A model generated the notes under the pieces. The model was not told where the DNA came from and ran no database searches. It saw only the letters and a list, made by a program, of their open reading frames with translations. Positions 60,883-64,000 of a DNA stretch of 64,000 nucleotides are shown piece after piece (the stretch's first letter is position 1; each line of letters opens with the position of its first letter). Source of the DNA: Micrococcaceae bacterium Sec5.7 (lineage in GTDB: Bacteria > Actinomycetota > Actinomycetes > Actinomycetales > Micrococcaceae); NCBI GenBank assembly GCA_039636785.1, contig CP144169.1:3534001-3598000 (forward strand), given 5' to 3'. The translations under genes and the position numbers were made by a program.

Positions 60883-61362
60883 ATGACCCCGGAGGAACTG
60901 GCCAATCTCGCGCACTTGCGACGGGCGCGGGACCTGATTGACAGGGACTTCGCGCTCCCGCTCGACGTGGCCACCATCGCGCAGCAGGCCTTCATGTCCG
61001 CGGCGCATTTTTCCCGCAAATTCCGCGCGGCCTACGGGGAGACGCCCTACAGCTACCTGATGACCCGCCGCATTGAACGGGCGACGGCGCTGCTGCGGGC
61101 CGGCGCGTCCGTCACCGACGCGTGCATGGCTGTGGGCGCCGCCTCGCTGGGGTCCTTCAGTTCGCGGTTCACCGAGCTCATGGGCGAAACGCCCAGCGCG
61201 TACCGCGCCCGGGAACACGACGCCGTCGAGGCCATGCCGCCGTGCTTTGCCAGGGCCACCACGCGGCCCGTTCGCTACGGTGCCCGGACGGTCGGCACGA
61301 CAGCCGAGGCCCCGGGCAAGGTGAGCAGGAATGAAGAAGCAGTTCAGAGTGCTGCCGTATAG
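60883..61362 (+). CDS. AraC-family transcriptional regulator, short form
   Basis: A 159-residue single-domain AraC regulator: HTH 1 PLDVATIAQQAFMSAAHFSR, HTH 2 VTDACMAVGAASLGSFSSRF and the AraC end motif GETPSAYR. TATTCT (60871-60876) lies 6 bases before the ATG, so probably leaderless. A VOC gene follows 10 bases later; AraC-VOC pairs of this type are common in actinobacteria. Confidence 0.9.
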   Translation: MTPEELANLAHLRRARDLIDRDFALPLDVATIAQQAFMSAAHFSRKFRAAYGETPYSYLMTRRIERATALLRAGASVTDACMAVGAASLGSFSSRFTELMGETPSAYRAREHDAVEAMPPCFARATTRPVRYGARTVGTTAEAPGKVSRNEEAVQSAAV

Positions 61363-61372
61363 CGTTTCCGTC

Positions 61373-61774
61373 ATGACTATTTCACTTCAGTACACCAACA
61401 TCACCGTCAACGACCCCGACGAATCCATCGCGTTTTACCGCGACGCGCTGGGCCTGGCCGTCCGCAATGACGTGGCTTCCGGCGGCTTCCGCTGGGTTAC
61501 CCTTGGCACCGACGCCCAGCCCGGGTTAGGCGTCGTCTTGTCCGAACCCCATGCCGGCCGCTCCCAAGCCGACGGCGACGCGCTCCAGGAACTGCTCACC
61601 AAGGGCGTACTGCCGATGCTCGTGTTCCGCACAGATGACCTGGACGCCGCGTTTGAGCAGGCCCGGGCCACCGGCGCCGAGGTGCTGCAGGAGCCCATCG
61701 CCCAGCCATGGGGCCCGCGGGACTGCGCGTTCCGCGACCCGTCCGGCAACACTGTCCGCATTTCCCAGGACTAG
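61373..61774 (+). CDS. VOC-superfamily (glyoxalase-like) protein
   Basis: A 133-residue VOC protein: LQYTNITVNDPDESIAFYRD, GFRWVTLGTDAQPGLGVVLS, FRTDDLDAAFEQARATGAEV and CAFRDPSGNTVRISQD. ATG 61373 has TAGCGT (61360-61365) 7 bases upstream, suggesting its own leaderless promoter at the end of the AraC gene. Confidence 0.88.
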   Translation: MTISLQYTNITVNDPDESIAFYRDALGLAVRNDVASGGFRWVTLGTDAQPGLGVVLSEPHAGRSQADGDALQELLTKGVLPMLVFRTDDLDAAFEQARATGAEVLQEPIAQPWGPRDCAFRDPSGNTVRISQD

Positions 61775-61845
61775 CACTACAGTCGCTTTTATTTTGTCTC
61801 CTGTCGGCGTTTTAACCGGATGTCCATCGGCCGTCGTGTTAATCC

Positions 61846-62305
61846 TTGTCGGTGGGCGATGATATTTGTGCGGCTGATGTGCAGGAATGGGCGGAGGGGC
61901 TCGAGGAAATCCGGGAGCTGATTGCCCCGCGGTTCGCCCGGTCCGAACCGCACCACAAGGCGGTGGAGTACCTCAAGGGTCTGCTGTCGGCCGAGGAGCG
62001 GAAGAATTCCTGGACCCTGTCGGAGCGAGCCGGGCAGACGATCCCGGACCGGATGCAGCGGCTGCTTTCGACCACGGACTGGGACCCGGACGGGCCGCGG
62101 TGACCTGCGCTCCTAGGGTGCGGACCATCTCGGCTCCGCCGACCCTGCCCAAGGCCCGGACGGATGAGCGGGACCACTGCGCGTCCGCCGGCATCCCGGA
62201 GGCCCGCGCATTCGCGAAGAAGCCCGAACTGGCGATACACCAACAAACCGCGAAACGGCGCCACTGCCGGGCCCGGAATCCGACCCCACAAACACGACTG
62301 TAGTA
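61846..62305 (+). pseudogene. IS701-family transposase remnant
   Basis: The first part reads VQEWAEGLEEIRELIAPRFA, HHKAVEYLKGLLSAEERKNS and WTLSERAGQTIPDRMQRLLS, then TTDWDPDG, the N-terminus of IS701-family transposases. After a stop near 62103 and a large deletion a further piece (ASAGIPEARAFAKKPELA) matches the middle of such transposases. Not functional. Confidence 0.75.
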
Positions 62306-62513
62306 TTAGCAGCCGCGCGAATGGCGGGCAGGACGTGCTCCTTACATATGTCGGCTTCGAAGGTGCGGTCAATTGCCACTTTTGGCCGGAATGGCGCCGT
62401 CAATGCGGCCAAAACTGGCGAATCGTGCCGCCCCGCCGGCTCCACGGCCGACAGTTTCCACATAGCCCACACTGCCCCTGCCCGGCGGGGCCGGACGCGC
62501 CTAACCTCGTGGA

Positions 62514-62552
62514 ATGAGCTACTTCGCAGAGCATGAATATCGGGCGGAGCCC
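62514..62552 (+). pseudogene. Start of a leaderless gene cut by an insertion sequence
   Basis: ATG 62514 (MSYFAEHEYRAEP) has TAACCT (62502-62507) exactly 6 bases upstream. The frame enters the IS terminal repeat after about 13 codons. I do not recognise the protein, and no continuation is evident past 63872. Confidence 0.4.
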
Positions 62553-63872
62553 CCGAGGAATCATGTCAAGATGCCCGGCTGGATTGATTCGTGGAATCAT
62601 TTGATTTTGCCCGGATGGCCGGCTGGGGTTTTGGGTCTTGTTTCGCGTTGGCCAGGGTCCGCAGTTCAGCGCAGAGGGCCTGGACCTGACGTTGGATCGC
62701 GGCCGGATTCAAGGGTTTGTTTTCCCGCTTCAGCCGGGTCTGCACGCTCTGGCCGACTGTGACTTTATCGGCCAGGACGCGTTGGAACGGGGTCGCGGGC
62801 AGGTCGTACTTCTTGCTGATCTTCGCACCGGTCCGGACCTTCGCGACGAGTTTTTGCTGGGGCCCGAAATGATTGCTCAGCAGCCGCTGCAACGCCCAGA
62901 TCCGGTTCAGCAACTCCAGCTCGCCGGCGGTGTCGTAACGGCGGTAGCCGACGGTCTGCCGGACGATGTGCCAGTTCTTCTGCTCCACGTGGGCCCCGTC
63001 ATTCTTGTTCCCGGACCGGGACCGGGTGAAGGTCAGTTTCTCCTGTTCGCACCAGCGGTACAGCTCCCAGTTAATGAACTCGGAGCCGTTGTCCGAGTCG
63101 ATGCCAAGGATCGGAAACGGGAACGCCGCGGTGGCTTCCCTGATCGCGGCGAATACCCATTTCTGGGCCTTGTTCTTCACCGACCGTGTTTCGGTCCAGC
63201 CGGTCGCGATGTCGGTGATGTCAAGGGTGAAGCAGAATTCCCCCTGGCTTTTCCCGCCCTCGTGGCCGACCAGATCAATCTCCACAAACCCGGGCACCGC
63301 GTCGTCCCACTCGGCCCAGGTCCGCATCGGAATGGAGTCCTTCAACAGCGTTCCGGGCTTGGTATGGGACCGGCCCCGCGGATCCAGTTTCACCCGGTCC
63401 GCCTTGAGCCGCCGGTCGATGGTGGCCGGGGCGATCCTGAGCAACTGCGCAGCCGTCCCGTCATCAATCTGAAGCTCCCTGAACCGGCGCAGTCGCGGCA
63501 CCAGATCAGGCAGCGCCGCCGCCAGCAACCGCCCGCACGGGGTGCCCTGGACAGCCCAGCAGAACCGCAGGGCCTCGATCACCGCCTCGCCGTAAAGGGG
63601 CGGACGGGCAGGGCGCGGCTTGACCTGTCTGAGCACCAGAGCCCCGCGCAGGGCCTTCCTCGCATGGTCCCGATGCCACGCCGTCGTGGCACAGAGTTCG
63701 TCCAGAATAAGTTTCTTGGCGGCCCGGTCAGACCGCGCATACCGGATGGCGATGGTCTTCGTGACGGCCTTACGTTCACTCATCGATAGCTCCATGGCTC
63801 AGCGTGCCGGGCCGGCAGGCGCCGCCCCGGCAGACACACCGCTTCGCGGGCATTACCAAATGATTCTTCGAT
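62553..63872 (-). mobile_element. Insertion sequence with rve transposase
   Basis: About 1.3 kb. Terminal motifs: left GAGGAATCATGTCAAGATGC (62555) with a second copy GTGGAATCATTTGATTTTGC (62592); right, as reverse complement of 63848-63869, GAAGAATCATTTGGTAATGC. These look like repeated ends (G-R-GAATCAT-N-T...TGCCCG). Precise limits and target duplication not resolved. Confidence 0.7.
62566..63783 (-). CDS. Integrase-core (rve) transposase
   Basis: A 405-residue transposase from ATG 63783 (MSERKAVTK), preceded by GGAG. N-terminal HTH region (LRIAPATIDRRLKADRVKLD), catalytic acids in GFVEIDLVGHEGG, LGIDSDNGSEFINW and NKNDGAHVEQKNWHIVRQTV. It belongs with the ISNCY/IS1202-like or IS481-related integrase-domain transposases; exact family not assigned. 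Frame intact. Confidence 0.85.
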   Translation of the reverse strand: MSERKAVTKTIAIRYARSDRAAKKLILDELCATTAWHRDHARKALRGALVLRQVKPRPARPPLYGEAVIEALRFCWAVQGTPCGRLLAAALPDLVPRLRRFRELQIDDGTAAQLLRIAPATIDRRLKADRVKLDPRGRSHTKPGTLLKDSIPMRTWAEWDDAVPGFVEIDLVGHEGGKSQGEFCFTLDITDIATGWTETRSVKNKAQKWVFAAIREATAAFPFPILGIDSDNGSEFINWELYRWCEQEKLTFTRSRSGNKNDGAHVEQKNWHIVRQTVGYRRYDTAGELELLNRIWALQRLLSNHFGPQQKLVAKVRTGAKISKKYDLPATPFQRVLADKVTVGQSVQTRLKRENKPLNPAAIQRQVQALCAELRTLANAKQDPKPQPAIRAKSNDSTNQSSRAS

Positions 63873-63949
63873 AGCAGCTACGCGGGCATCTTTGATGAGT
63901 CAACGCCCTGACTAGCCAAGAAGGCCAGGCATCCCCCATGCTTAGCAAT

Positions 63950-64000
63950 ATGTCCTCAACGTCGAGCCCATACCGGATCATCGCGGTCTGCACCGGCAAC
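63950..64000 (+). CDS. Low-molecular-weight protein tyrosine phosphatase, first 17 codons
   Basis: ATG 63950 begins MSSTSSPYRIIAVCTGN, matching the N-terminal strand and P-loop start (V-C-x-G-N-I-C-R-S) of LMW-PTPs; the rest is beyond the window. TAGCAA lies close upstream. Confidence is limited by the short visible stretch. Confidence 0.65.
   Translation, partial: MSSTSSPYRIIAVCTGN

Noticed and set aside
62638..63789. 383-codon open frame antisense to the rve transposase
   Set aside because: Shadow of the transposase gene on the opposite strand, with no recognisable motif.
1..64000. CRISPR arrays, tRNA or rRNA genes
   Set aside because: No regularly spaced repeats with unique spacers and no T-arm/rRNA-like stretches were seen by eye; a tRNAscan or Rfam search would be the decisive check.

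Overview
The window is high-GC DNA with actinobacterial features: GTGA/ATGA start-stop overlaps, a dnaK-grpE-dnaJ-hspR operon with HspR-type (HAIR) boxes, many putatively leaderless genes (TANNNT hexamer 6-7 nt before the start), WXG100-type and DUF1206 proteins. Gene content and style fit a soil Micrococcaceae (Arthrobacter / Pseudarthrobacter / Paenarthrobacter type). This is inference from gene families; no database was searched.

Layout. 0-36 kb looks like ordinary chromosome: DEAD-box helicase (5' part), methyltransferase + broken DUF1801, amino-acid permease, a SoxR-controlled MFS exporter with a clear sox box, a double-Lrp regulator divergent from an M20 amidohydrolase/MHS symporter pair, an IS481-like insertion in an intergenic palindrome, a CynX-type MFS, trmB, a twice-frameshifted WXG100 gene, DUF1206 and SRPBCC proteins, an ECF sigma/zinc anti-sigma pair divergent from a lipoprotein with matching ECF promoters on both strands, a second ECF sigma/anti-sigma pair beside a secreted Val-Pro-rich protein, an ABC-2 exporter operon with a decayed permease, a SWIM-SNF2 helicase, CsbD, a YbdK-type ligase and the heat-shock operon.

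36.5-46.5 kb is a mobile, plasmid-like island. It holds an IS110 remnant, a ParM-like actin with a ParR-like adaptor, a small HTH protein, an IS3 fragment, and a three-layer nest: an IS30-family element whose transposase gene is split by a group II intron, whose reverse-transcriptase gene is in turn split by an IS21-family element with a perfect 7-bp target duplication. All three junctions can be read and both host reading frames rejoin exactly.

46.5-64 kb is a mosaic of intact small metabolic and regulatory genes (SDR + RidA, GNATs, TetR/epimerase with operators, methyltransferase, YCII protein, LysR/EamA, VOC and AraC proteins) interleaved with many truncated or frameshifted genes (epimerase, sugar-binding lipoprotein, ECF sigma, AraC, MarR, VOC, amidohydrolase, IS701). 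It ends with an rve-type IS that interrupts a leaderless ORF, and with the first codons of a low-molecular-weight tyrosine phosphatase.

No tRNA, rRNA or CRISPR array was recognised. I did not find a clearly new defence or metabolic system. The strongest unusual items are the nested element, the paired ECF promoters, the SoxR/MFS leaderless promoter, the ParRM pair next to mobile DNA, and several families of long intergenic palindromes.
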